Source: an uncultured Anaeroplasmataceae bacterium
Lineage (GTDB): Bacteria > Bacillota_I > Bacilli_A > Acholeplasmatales > Anaeroplasmataceae
Length of the DNA: 64,000 nucleotides
Direction: 5' to 3'
Assembly (NCBI GenBank): GCA_910579215.1
Contig: CAJTTN010000008.1
Location: 20,591-84,590, forward strand
Part shown: piece by piece, positions 51,097-59,981 of the stretch
Numbering within the stretch: the first letter of the stretch is position 1
Layout: each line of letters begins with the position of its first letter
Position numbers and translations under genes: made by a program
The notes under the pieces: generated by a model
The model's database searches: none
What the model was told of the DNA's origin: nothing
What the model saw: the letters and a program-made list of their open reading frames with translations, nothing else

Positions 51097-53547
51097 TTAC
51101 TCAACCGATTTTAAAGATTCAACCATCTTTATTTTTCTCATTTTAGGAATAAAAAATAACAATACAATGCCAACAAAAATAGCAGTGATTAAAAATGCAT
51201 ATAAGAAATTTATTCCTGATATCGTAGAAGGAAAGCATTGTCCAGGACTAGAAATCTGCTGCATAATAAATATATTTAGCAAAGGTCCTAGTCCAAATCC
51301 GAATAAGATACCAAAAACACTCATCATTATAATTTCTCTATAGATATACCCTAAAACTTCAATTTTTTGATAACCTAAAACCTTTAAGGTTGCTATTTCC
51401 TTAATTCGTTCATTTATATTAATATTGGTAAGGTTATAAATCACAATGATAGCTAGTAAGCCTGAACAAAATATAATCAATAAAATTACGAGCTCTGTTC
51501 CATTGGTTAATGTCATATATAGCTCCTTTGAGGAAGCTAAATCTACTACTGAATTAATCTCGTTTGTTTCATAAATTTTTTGGACAATTGTATCATAACT
51601 CTCTTTATCCTTAGGTCCTAGCTTTACTAGCATCGTATTAATATCTTCATTTGATTTTCTTGTAATAATGTAATTGCCTATATAGTTTTCAAATACACTA
51701 CTTACAATAAATTCTTTGCTTTTTGAATTTGCCTCAATTTCTATTTTACTATTTTTTTTCAAATGAAATTTATTTGCCAAATCAGAGGATATGATTACAC
51801 CAGTTTGAGGTAATTCATCTACATTTAAATTCATATAATCTAAAATCATAGAATCTGTATATAGTATAGATACCTCATACTCTTTATTCTCCTTAACTTT
51901 TCCTTCTTCCTGATAAAGGTAAAGTAGAGTACTATCTGTTAAATAATCTAAATGGACCTCTTGTTTAATACCCAAACTAAAATCATAGGTTAAAACTTTT
52001 TCATATTGAAGCTCAGAAGATCCACTTAGCGAATCTTTTAAGCCTAATCCTACAAGCATCAAGCCTGTACAGCCACCAATTCCAATGACCATCATAACTA
52101 AATTTCTCTTAAAACGGAATACATTGCGTATAGAAGATTTGTATTTAAATTTTAATTTTTTCCAAAAAAATCCTACTCTTTCTAATAAAATTCTTTTTCC
52201 TGCTCTAGGAGCCTTTGGAACTAATAATGCATTAGGCTTTTCTGATAATGCTTTTAAACAGACTGCTAGCATCACGATAAAAATAGTTACACTCATTGAA
52301 ATTGAAGATAATAAAACACACCATGAATGCCATCTAAAAACACCAGTAGGTAATTGAAATAAAGAGTTATATGCATAGTAAACTACCATAGGAATTCCAT
52401 ATACACCTAATAATAAGCCTCCAGCCGAACCTATCAAACAAGCAAAAATTGCATAAATTAAGTACTTATTTAAAATTCTAGCATTTGAAAAGCCTAAGGA
52501 TTTCAACGTACCTATAGCACCTCTATCCTCATAAACAAGCCTTGTAATAGAGGTTAAGGCAATTAAAGCAGCTATAAAAAAGAAAAAGAAAGGAAAAATT
52601 ATGGCAACCTTATCCACCTTAGTAGAATTTTCATTAAAAGCAATATAGCTTAAATTACTCTTTCTGTTTAGGACATACCATTTCAATTCTGAGAATTGTT
52701 CATCTACCGTTTTTTTGATTTCCTCCTTTTGAGAATCTAATATTTGGTCTATCATAGAAGAAGGTATAGAAGGATTATCTTCTAAAACCTTACGCGCTTC
52801 TTTGAAAGCCTCCTCGTATAAGCTATTTAGTCTTTGATCTAAATAGCTAAAGGATAGATCTATTAATTGCTTTTCAAAAGGTTCAATATAGGAAAAATAT
52901 TCTTTTTTAAAGGAATGACGTTTATCAGCACCCTTAAAAGTAATTGCAATATCTGTAATTGGAAAATTATTACCTATTGTATATAGAACTACATCAAGAA
53001 TACCATTCCCTATCTGTGTATTCTCTTGCATACGATAATAATAAACTGGCGAATTACAAACACCTACAATCGTATAAATTTCATCACCTATCTCTATTTT
53101 GTCTCCTATTGGATTTTTATCTAAAAATATGCCTAAATTCTGAACAACACATTCTATACTAGAGGTGGGCATTCTTCCTAAAATTATCTTTTTTTGATTT
53201 AAACTGGTTGTCTCTTCTGTACGAATAACCCGAGTAGATACCTCTTTAGTTGCATAGGTTCCCATAGATTCTATCGAAGCGTATCCTTCTATCTTTTCAA
53301 TCTCTTGAATATCCTCTGCTAAAGAGGTAACATCATTACTAGAAAATCCAATCGTGCTTTTTAATAGAACATCATACATATCATATTCATCATAATATTT
53401 ATCCATAGAATCCTGTAGGTCAGGCGTGGAGGATAGGAGTCCTATTAAAAAGCCTACACCTAATGCCACAATTGCTACTATAGCAATTAATCTTGTGAAA
53501 TTTTTTTTGAAATCTCTAAAAATGGTTTTTATGAATGTTTTTTTCAT
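51097..53547 (-). CDS. FtsX-like ABC transporter permease
   Basis: An 816-aa permease with an N-terminal membrane helix, a large outside region, then membrane clusters near residues 320-445 and 690-805. YEDRGAIGTLKSLGFSNARIL and NERIKEIATLKVLGYQKIEV are the repeated coupling segments of the MacB/LolC/FtsX family. The ATG at 53547 is preferred over a TTG at 53562. It lies 4 nt after the ATPase gene, forming an exporter or mechanotransmission complex. The TIR gene follows downstream. The substrate is unknown. Confidence 0.85.
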   Translation of the reverse strand: MKKTFIKTIFRDFKKNFTRLIAIVAIVALGVGFLIGLLSSTPDLQDSMDKYYDEYDMYDVLLKSTIGFSSNDVTSLAEDIQEIEKIEGYASIESMGTYATKEVSTRVIRTEETTSLNQKKIILGRMPTSSIECVVQNLGIFLDKNPIGDKIEIGDEIYTIVGVCNSPVYYYRMQENTQIGNGILDVVLYTIGNNFPITDIAITFKGADKRHSFKKEYFSYIEPFEKQLIDLSFSYLDQRLNSLYEEAFKEARKVLEDNPSIPSSMIDQILDSQKEEIKKTVDEQFSELKWYVLNRKSNLSYIAFNENSTKVDKVAIIFPFFFFFIAALIALTSITRLVYEDRGAIGTLKSLGFSNARILNKYLIYAIFACLIGSAGGLLLGVYGIPMVVYYAYNSLFQLPTGVFRWHSWCVLLSSISMSVTIFIVMLAVCLKALSEKPNALLVPKAPRAGKRILLERVGFFWKKLKFKYKSSIRNVFRFKRNLVMMVIGIGGCTGLMLVGLGLKDSLSGSSELQYEKVLTYDFSLGIKQEVHLDYLTDSTLLYLYQEEGKVKENKEYEVSILYTDSMILDYMNLNVDELPQTGVIISSDLANKFHLKKNSKIEIEANSKSKEFIVSSVFENYIGNYIITRKSNEDINTMLVKLGPKDKESYDTIVQKIYETNEINSVVDLASSKELYMTLTNGTELVILLIIFCSGLLAIIVIYNLTNININERIKEIATLKVLGYQKIEVLGYIYREIIMMSVFGILFGFGLGPLLNIFIMQQISSPGQCFPSTISGINFLYAFLITAIFVGIVLLFFIPKMRKIKMVESLKSVE

Positions 53548-53551
53548 AAAA

Positions 53552-54253
53552 TCACCACTCAATCTCTTCTATAGGCAAAGGATTTTCATTATAATATTCT
53601 TCTACCACTGTACCGTTTTTTACCCGAATCACATGATCTGCCATCTTAGTTAGGGCAGCATTATGTGTAATTACAATTACCGTTTTAGATTGGTTTCTAC
53701 ATGTATTATGTAAAAGCTTTAAGATGCTTTTTCCTGTTAAATAATCTAATGCCCCTGTAGGCTCATCACATAATAAGATCTTTGGATTTTTAGCTATTGC
53801 GCGAGCAATACTCACTCTTTGCTGTTCGCCTCCAGAAAGCTGAGCAGGAAAATTGTTAAAACGATCCTCTAATCCAACAGACTTTAAGGTCTCCTTAGGG
53901 TCTAAAGGATTATCACTGATTTCTACTGCAATTTCTATATTTTCTAATGCTGTCAAGTTCGGCATTAAATTATAAAATTGAAAAACAAAGCCCACGTCAT
54001 ATCTTCTATAATTGGTAAGCTCCCTTTCTTTCATTTGACTTATTATAGAACCATCCACAATAATACTGCCTGAATCACAGCTTTCCATTCCCCCTAAAAG
54101 ATTTAGTATGGTTGTTTTTCCTGCACCAGAAGGACCAACTATAACACAAAATTCCTTTTCTTTGATAGAAAAAGATATTTGATCATTTGCTATTATTTCT
54201 TGACTGCCCATAACATATTTTTTCGTTACATTCTCAAAAGTTACAAATTCCAT
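53552..54253 (-). CDS. LolD/MacB-type ABC ATPase
   Basis: A 233-aa ATPase: Walker A GPSGAGKTTILNLLGG, signature QLSGGEQQRVSIARAIA, Walker B LLCDEPTGALD, H-loop IVITHNAAL. The start at 54253 has GGAGGG six nt upstream. It is paired with the permease at 51097-53547. Confidence 0.9.
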   Translation of the reverse strand: MEFVTFENVTKKYVMGSQEIIANDQISFSIKEKEFCVIVGPSGAGKTTILNLLGGMESCDSGSIIVDGSIISQMKERELTNYRRYDVGFVFQFYNLMPNLTALENIEIAVEISDNPLDPKETLKSVGLEDRFNNFPAQLSGGEQQRVSIARAIAKNPKILLCDEPTGALDYLTGKSILKLLHNTCRNQSKTVIVITHNAALTKMADHVIRVKNGTVVEEYYNENPLPIEEIEW

Positions 54254-54447
54254 AGTATGCCCTCCTATCAATATTATAATATATAAAAATATTTTTCTTA
54301 CTCTAAAATAATTATATCATAAAATTATGGGATTTTTTTGTAAATTATAATAAACTAAAAAAATTCTGTATTTTTATTAATATCTGAAGTATAAAAGCAT
54401 GAACCCTCTTAGATATTAGCATTTCTTTTATAGTTTTATAAAAAAAG

Positions 54448-54466
54448 AATGGCTTTATTCGCCATT
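54448..54466 (-). terminator. Terminator after amidase gene
   Basis: aatggc...gccatt hairpin with a T7 run on the minus strand. The rest of 54272-54483 is AT-rich with no supportable gene. Confidence 0.85.
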
Positions 54467-54483
54467 AATTTAAATCTAAGCTT

Positions 54484-55134
54484 TTAATATAATTTTAGAT
54501 AATCCTCCACTCCATAAAATAGACTGTGTGCTAATTTATATTGGTATTCCTCTGACTGTAATAATGCGAGCTCCTGTTGATTTGACATAAACCCACATTC
54601 AACAATACAACAAGGCTTTGTCACCTTATTTAAAAGAAAAATATTATCTCTTTTGACAATTTGACGATCCGTATTTTTTAAATAGGCCTTTAAATTAAAT
54701 TGCATTCGCTCAGCTAGTAGCTTACTTAATTCATTTGTTTGACTATAGAAAACCTGCGCTCCTCGATATTTTTCAATATTGAATTTGTTCATATGAATGG
54801 AAATCGCTAAGCATGCAGTAGAGGTATTAATCATATTTACACGTTTAATCATATCTTCTTTTTTAATAAATTCATCTTCACTTAAATCATCCTCTGTTTC
54901 TCTCGTCAATAAAACATGAACTCCATTTTCTTCAAAAACCTCTTTCATTTTTTTAGCAATTTGTAAAGTCAACGTAGATTCCTTTACTTCTCCTATGCTT
55001 GCTCCACCGTCAACACCACCATGTCCAGGGTCAACAAATATAGTAATTCCTTGTTCAGAAGGCGTTTGAGCTACAGCTATAAATATACTTGCAGCTAAAA
55101 CAATCAATAAGGTTAAAACAGATAACTTTTTCAT
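54484..55134 (-). CDS. N-acetylmuramoyl-L-alanine amidase, CwlD-like
   Basis: A 216-aa exported Amidase_3. A signal peptide spans residues 1-22 (KKLSVLTLLIVLAASIFIAVA). Zinc and catalytic residues: FVDPGHGGVDGGA (His), VKESTLT (Glu), AISIHMNKF (His) and IVECGFMSN (Glu). It cuts the amide between MurNAc and the peptide in the wall. Size and single domain fit CwlD-type enzymes, but a general wall-turnover role is equally possible. The presence of a cell-wall amidase argues against a wall-less Mollicute. Confidence 0.85.
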   Translation of the reverse strand: MKKLSVLTLLIVLAASIFIAVAQTPSEQGITIFVDPGHGGVDGGASIGEVKESTLTLQIAKKMKEVFEENGVHVLLTRETEDDLSEDEFIKKEDMIKRVNMINTSTACLAISIHMNKFNIEKYRGAQVFYSQTNELSKLLAERMQFNLKAYLKNTDRQIVKRDNIFLLNKVTKPCCIVECGFMSNQQELALLQSEEYQYKLAHSLFYGVEDYLKLY

Positions 55135-55268
55135 AGTATCACTCCACTTTACTTTATTCTCTAATATCTAGTTTTATAACTTAGGTAGAGCATTCCCATA
55201 AAAACTAATTGAAAAACATTTTAAAAAAATTAAATCTAAAATAGTAATCTCATTTTTACAATAAAAAA

Positions 55269-55295
55269 ACCATAAAGATTTTATCTCCTTATGGT
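55269..55295 (-). terminator. Terminator after PII-DUF1538 operon
   Basis: accataa/ttatggt hairpin with a poly-T on the minus strand. Confidence 0.8.
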
Positions 55296-55303
55296 AATAA
55301 ATT

Positions 55304-55645
55304 TTATACATCTGAATCCTCTTTCATTGGCGTAGATGTTGTTAAGCCAACCACATCTTCAACAGGTAAGCTAAAGGCTATTCCTTGAGCGGGAGTATTT
55401 AACCCCACATTTTTATAAATAGCGTGCAAAATTTCATCCTTAATTTCAGTTTTAACTAAAATCATAACTATTTCTTTTTCTGGCTGAATCGATATATTGA
55501 AAAGCTTTTCGGCATCTTCTCTAGCAGTACCACGGGCGCTAAGAACTGTTCCCCCTCTTGCTCCACACTCTCTTGCAGCAGACATGACACTATCAGAAAA
55601 GCCTGCATCAACTATACATAAAATTAATTCATTTTCACCTTTCAT
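55304..55645 (-). CDS. PII-like signalling protein
   Basis: A 113-aa protein with the PII ferredoxin-like fold: ELILCIVDAGFSDSVMSAAR, then the T-loop region GARGGTVLSARGTA and KEIVMILVKTEIKDEILHAI. The start at 55645 follows GAGGTGAG; the frame to 55669 would overlap the previous gene. It belongs to an operon with a second PII-like protein and a DUF1538 membrane protein. The PII likely binds a nucleotide and gates the transporter. The ligand is unknown. Confidence 0.8.
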   Translation of the reverse strand: MKGENELILCIVDAGFSDSVMSAARECGARGGTVLSARGTAREDAEKLFNISIQPEKEIVMILVKTEIKDEILHAIYKNVGLNTPAQGIAFSLPVEDVVGLTTSTPMKEDSDV

Positions 55646-55646
55646 T

Positions 55647-56060
55647 TTACTCACCTCTAATTCCATCAACTGTATTACTTAAGAATTGATAAATCATTAC
55701 ACCTATAACAGAGGAAATAGGAATCGTAAAAGCTATTCCCTTTCCATTTTTAGTTTTAAAATATTTATCCTCATAATCTGCAAAAATTTTTTTGATTTTC
55801 TCTTCCTGAACGATACTGATAATGACCGCCTTTCTCCCTTCTGATAATCCTAAATATTGTAGCATCTCAGAAGGTGCAGTCCCTTTTCCATATATTACAG
55901 TTTGCAAATTTACCTCATATCCCTCTAAGGTATCTAAATAAAAGTCAGCCTTCGCACGCTCAACAATAGTAATCAAAATCTTTAGACGCTTAGGTGCTGT
56001 TAGTCCTTCTTCTTTTATTGGGGTAATTTTTTTTAATTTACTCGTCTTTTCTTTATTCAT
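55647..56060 (-). CDS. Second PII-like protein
   Basis: A 137-aa PII-like protein with a basic N-terminal extension (residues 1-24). KILITIVERAKADFYLDTLE, VNLQTVIYGKGTAPSEML and KAVIISIVQEEKIKKIFAD match PII strands. Two different PII-like genes in one operon suggest a hetero-oligomer or paired inputs. The start at 56060 has AGGTGAAGG upstream. It is 9 nt from the DUF1538 gene. Confidence 0.7.
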   Translation of the reverse strand: MNKEKTSKLKKITPIKEEGLTAPKRLKILITIVERAKADFYLDTLEGYEVNLQTVIYGKGTAPSEMLQYLGLSEGRKAVIISIVQEEKIKKIFADYEDKYFKTKNGKGIAFTIPISSVIGVMIYQFLSNTVDGIRGE

Positions 56061-56069
56061 AACCTTCAC

Positions 56070-57608
56070 CTACATAAAACGAATAATTTGCTCATCATCA
56101 GCACTAATAATTTTCTTCATTCTTGTCTTTTCTTTCATTTTCTTTACAAATACTGCCTTAAAGCCTAAAAGTTGAATCGTAATTAGTGGAGTCATCGCAA
56201 CCATAGCAACGATTCCGAAAGCATCATTTAAAACCTTATCTGGTCCTTCATATAAGGTGATACATGCCCCTATAGCAAATGGTAATATGAAGCTTGAGGT
56301 AAGGGGACCAGAAGCAACACCACCTGAATCAAAGGCAATTGCCGTATACATTCTAGGAACAAAAAAGGATAATCCTAAGGAAATAAAGTAACCTGGTATA
56401 ATATAAAATAATATAGAAAAATCACAAACTAAACGGATCATAGATAAACATATAGAAATTCCAACTCCAATTGCTAAAGCTAAAAGCATGGCTCTTTTAG
56501 AAACTCCACCATTTGTAATTTCTTCAACCTGCTTATTTAAAACATGAACTGCTGGCTCAGCAAGAACAACAACAAATCCTAAAACAAAGCCAAAGCCTAT
56601 TATAAATGCAGGGTGAAACTCTGCAATGCTTTTTCCCATAATATAGCCAATTGGCAAAAATCCAATATTTACAGCTGTTAAAAATATGACTAGTCCAACA
56701 AAGGTATATGCAATTCCTATACCAATTTGAATCAACTTCTTCTTTGGCAACTTGATAAAAATTAATTCTATAATCATAAAGAAGACAACAATTAAGCTTA
56801 AAGCTATAATTACCTCTTTTGAAACACTCCCCATCGTTTTAAATAGGTTACCAAAGAAATCCTTATTTACTTCATAATTAGGATCAGCATAAGGAATATC
56901 TCCCTTCATAGCAATTCCCAATAACAACACAGCCAAAATAGGACCAACAGAGCATAGAGCAATTAAACCAAAGCTATTTTCACTAGCATTTCTTCCACCA
57001 ATAGTAGCAGCCACTCCAACTCCTAATGCCATTATGAAAGGAACGGTAATAGGTCCTGTTGTTACACCACCTGAATCAAAGGCTAAGGATAAAAAGTTCC
57101 CATTTCCACTTAATATAACTAAGGATGCACATGCAAACATTAACATATAAAAAAACATAAGCATCATGGACAAATCTCTTTTAAATATGATTTTAAGAAT
57201 AGCTAATACCAAAAATAGCCCTACACCCACACCAACAGAAAGCATTAAAGCTAGCGGGTTAATTACCTCTGATACTTGAGCAGCTAAAACAGATAAATCA
57301 GGTTCTGCAATCGTAATCAAAACTCCCATAATAAAGCAAACAATGACAATAATTTTTACCTTTTTTGATTTCATTAGCGATGCACCCACCTGCTCTCCCA
57401 TAGGCTGCATCGCTAAATCAGCACCTAAATTAAATAAACCAATTCCAAGAATTAGAAATATTGCTGAAACAATAAATACAATAAGCTCATAATTAGTCAA
57501 ATGGACTAAAGGAGTAAAATATAAAATGATTACAATAATCGTTACTGGTAGTACAGACATTAAAGCTTCTTTAATCTTTAACCATAATAATTTTAGCAAT
57601 TTTATCAA
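56070..57608 (-). CDS. DUF1538 integral membrane protein, tandem duplicated
   Basis: A 512-aa membrane protein of 12 or more helices made of two DUF1538 halves. The repeated motif DSGGVTTGPITVPFIMALGV (about residue 175) returns as DSGGVASGPLTSSFILPFAI (about residue 428). NLGADLAMQPMGEQVG and AEPDLSVLAAQV also mirror AEPAVHVLNKQV. It is always found with PII-like genes, as here, so it is a likely PII-gated transporter or channel. The substrate is not established. Confidence 0.85.
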   Translation of the reverse strand: MIKLLKLLWLKIKEALMSVLPVTIIVIILYFTPLVHLTNYELIVFIVSAIFLILGIGLFNLGADLAMQPMGEQVGASLMKSKKVKIIVIVCFIMGVLITIAEPDLSVLAAQVSEVINPLALMLSVGVGVGLFLVLAILKIIFKRDLSMMLMFFYMLMFACASLVILSGNGNFLSLAFDSGGVTTGPITVPFIMALGVGVAATIGGRNASENSFGLIALCSVGPILAVLLLGIAMKGDIPYADPNYEVNKDFFGNLFKTMGSVSKEVIIALSLIVVFFMIIELIFIKLPKKKLIQIGIGIAYTFVGLVIFLTAVNIGFLPIGYIMGKSIAEFHPAFIIGFGFVLGFVVVLAEPAVHVLNKQVEEITNGGVSKRAMLLALAIGVGISICLSMIRLVCDFSILFYIIPGYFISLGLSFFVPRMYTAIAFDSGGVASGPLTSSFILPFAIGACITLYEGPDKVLNDAFGIVAMVAMTPLITIQLLGFKAVFVKKMKEKTRMKKIISADDEQIIRFM

Positions 57609-57683
57609 CTCCTTTATATCTTTAATTATTTTAACAAATTGTGCAATAAATTACAAGAATTCTCTTCCAGTTTTCCATATAAT

Positions 57684-58199
57684 TTAAGAGATTATTTCCG
57701 TATCTTCTCTTTTATATTTCTCTATTAAAGGTTCTAATTCATTAAAATCTGAATAATCTAAATTGTGAAGAATTGCTTCTAATGCCTTAGCTTCCTGCTT
57801 AGTCAAACCATTATCCAACAATTTAAAAGAAAGTGTATTTTCTATGGATTTTAATGTAATTCTTTGAAGGAGATTTAAGCGCTTTTTATTTATACCACCT
57901 GGCAAATAAAAAAACTCTCCATAAATTTGATTATATTCTTTTATGCGAAAAGCTGTTTCCATAGTATTTGGAAATATCCCTGTAGCTGCAACACTCTCTA
58001 CATGATAATAGCAAGCCTTATCATAGCCAATAACCTTATCCTCTTTTATCCAACTCATATAAAGTATGGACGTATTTCTTTTTAAATATTTCTTTGCTTT
58101 TTTCAAAGAATAATAGGGTAAATTCAATCGACCTGCCAGCTCCTTAGCATATGCTAGCGTATGACCACATTTTGATGAATAAACAATAGCTTCTATCAC
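57684..58199 (-). CDS. Flavodoxin-like protein
   Basis: A 171-aa protein. EAIVYSSKCGHTLAYAKELA resembles the FMN phosphate loop of flavodoxin-like domains, and TSILYMSWIKEDKVIGYDKA the second strand. The second half is helical and charged, and its role is unknown. GTG starts are used; the one at 58199 has a better-spaced AAAGGA than the one at 58208. It stands alone between the PII operon and the divergent esterase. Confidence 0.55.
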   Translation of the reverse strand: MIEAIVYSSKCGHTLAYAKELAGRLNLPYYSLKKAKKYLKRNTSILYMSWIKEDKVIGYDKACYYHVESVAATGIFPNTMETAFRIKEYNQIYGEFFYLPGGINKKRLNLLQRITLKSIENTLSFKLLDNGLTKQEAKALEAILHNLDYSDFNELEPLIEKYKREDTEIIS

Positions 58200-58311
58200 A
58201 ACAATCACTTTCCTTTATTATCATTATACACGAAATTAAGCGAAAGAAAAATAAGTTCGTGCAATTCATTTATAAATAAGTTATAATAAAATTAATAAGA
58301 GGTGTTAGACA

Positions 58312-59097
58312 ATGACTGAATATGTAAAACTATTTTTACCAAAAAGTAAAAAAGAGGTGAAAATAGAAATATCCTTACCAAGAAATGTCGAGGAGCATGC
58401 CACCTTTGATTCTGTCTATTTTTTAGATGGACAAAACGCATTTAAGGATTCTCATGCTGCTTACAATCGTTCTCTTCGCGCAACAAAATATTTAGGATAT
58501 ATGGCTTATATTACAAACCAAAGGATATTAGGGATTGCCATTCATAACGCAGGATCAGAAATGGGAAGAATCAACGAATACACTCCATTTCCTATTACCT
58601 ATGCTGCTTCTGAGGAATGGAAAAAACAGGATGTTTCTATATGTCATAAATTTTGTGAGGATTTCATTCATGTTATCATTCCTTATATTGAAAATCGTTA
58701 CAATACAACAAAAAGAAGATTCATTTATGGTTCCTCCTTGGCAGCTATGACAGCAATCTATTTAGGCTATAAATATGATGCATTTGAGGGGATTGGAGCA
58801 TTTTCTACGGCAACCTTTTTGTGTAAGGAGGCTGTAGATAAATTTTTAGAAGCATACTTAAAGCCTCAAGTGAAATTATTTTTGTATGTTGGAAAAAAAG
58901 AATCCTCTGATGGCTCCTATGACCAAAGATTATATTATACGACTAGTTTAGAATTATATAAAGCCGTTAAAAAAAGAAATGCAAAAGCACGACTAGTCGT
59001 AAGCGATAGTGGTATACATTCTGAAGCCACCTGGGAAGAGCAGCTTTTAGATTTCTTTAGTTTTATGTATTTTGAAGACATCATTTATCACAAATAA
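58312..59097 (+). CDS. Putative alpha/beta-hydrolase esterase
   Basis: A 261-aa cytoplasmic esterase (no signal peptide). The nucleophile elbow FIYGSSLAAMTAIYLG (GSS, Ser) is near residue 145; KLFLYVGKKESSDGS and a late His (SGIHSEATWEEQL) complete the triad. FLDGQNAFKDSHAAYNRSLR near residue 42 matches the Fes/esterase D group. It is followed 1 nt later by the exonuclease gene. Confidence 0.8.
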   Translation: MTEYVKLFLPKSKKEVKIEISLPRNVEEHATFDSVYFLDGQNAFKDSHAAYNRSLRATKYLGYMAYITNQRILGIAIHNAGSEMGRINEYTPFPITYAASEEWKKQDVSICHKFCEDFIHVIIPYIENRYNTTKRRFIYGSSLAAMTAIYLGYKYDAFEGIGAFSTATFLCKEAVDKFLEAYLKPQVKLFLYVGKKESSDGSYDQRLYYTTSLELYKAVKKRNAKARLVVSDSGIHSEATWEEQLLDFFSFMYFEDIIYHK

Positions 59098-59098
59098 A

Positions 59099-59935
59099 AT
59101 GAACAAGTTATTATTAGTTGATGGTAGCAATCTGTTATTTCAAATGTTTTATGGGATGCCTTCTCGCATTTTGAATCATAAAGGAAAGCCTATTTGGGGT
59201 ATTCTTGGCTTTATAGGCGCTCTATTAAAAATGATGAACCATATTCAGCCAACACACATTTTAGTACTCTTTGATGGCGAGCACGAAAATACAAGAACTG
59301 AATTATATCCTGAATATAAGGCAAACCGCATAGACTATTCAGCGATTCCCGAGGAAGAAACTCCCTTCTTTCAATTGAACGATATCTATAGAGCCTTAAG
59401 CTACCTTAATATTAAATTTAAAGAAATAACAGATAACGAAACAGATGATTACATTGCCTCTTACGTTGCTAAATATGAAAAGCAAATATCTATTGTGATA
59501 GCCTCATGGGATAGCGACTATTTTAGTCTAATTTCTAAGAATGTTTCTATTTTACGATATCGAGGAAAAAAGAGTTATCTTTGTGATATTCCCTATCTCC
59601 AAAATAAATTAGGAATAGTCCCAAAGCAATATAGCTTTTATAAAGCATTAGTAGGAGATGCCTCTGATCATATAAAAGGAATACATAAAATTGGTCCTAT
59701 TTCAGCAGCACGAATTGTGAATTCCTATTCTTCTGTTGAGGAGCTTTACTTAAATTTGGAAAATGACCCGCAAAAACAGCTCCTCCAAAACCAAAAAGAA
59801 AAATTGTTGCTTAATCAAAAATTAATCGAATTTCAAAACACTTTGCTTGTACCTTATGGATTAGATGAGCTTTACTACAAAAATAAAGAAATCAGAACTA
59901 TAGAGGTTCTAAAAGCAATTTCTGTTTTAGCATAA
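59099..59935 (+). CDS. 5'-3' exonuclease (flap endonuclease-like)
   Basis: A 278-aa enzyme similar to the N-terminal domain of DNA polymerase I. Metal-binding acids: LLLVDGSNLLFQMFYGMP, ILVLFDGEHENTR, ITDNETDDYIASYVAKYE, VIASWDSDYFSLI; the H3TH segment is ALVGDASDHIKGIHKIGPIS. The ATG at 59099 directly follows the esterase stop. It removes 5' flaps or RNA primers. A stand-alone copy suggests a back-up to PolA. Confidence 0.9.
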   Translation: MNKLLLVDGSNLLFQMFYGMPSRILNHKGKPIWGILGFIGALLKMMNHIQPTHILVLFDGEHENTRTELYPEYKANRIDYSAIPEEETPFFQLNDIYRALSYLNIKFKEITDNETDDYIASYVAKYEKQISIVIASWDSDYFSLISKNVSILRYRGKKSYLCDIPYLQNKLGIVPKQYSFYKALVGDASDHIKGIHKIGPISAARIVNSYSSVEELYLNLENDPQKQLLQNQKEKLLLNQKLIEFQNTLLVPYGLDELYYKNKEIRTIEVLKAISVLA

Positions 59936-59937
59936 AA

Positions 59938-59974
59938 AAAGCCTTAAGCCGTTTTTAATCGGATTAAGACTTTT
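59938..59974. terminator. Bidirectional terminator
   Basis: agccttaagccg pairs with cggattaagact (one mismatch), flanked by A-run and T-run; it serves both the exonuclease and the convergent pectinesterase genes. Confidence 0.85.
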
Positions 59975-59981
59975 TTATTAT

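Noticed and set aside
58535..58750. Plus-strand frame inside the esterase gene
   Set aside because: Out of frame with a complete alpha/beta-hydrolase and lacking an RBS.
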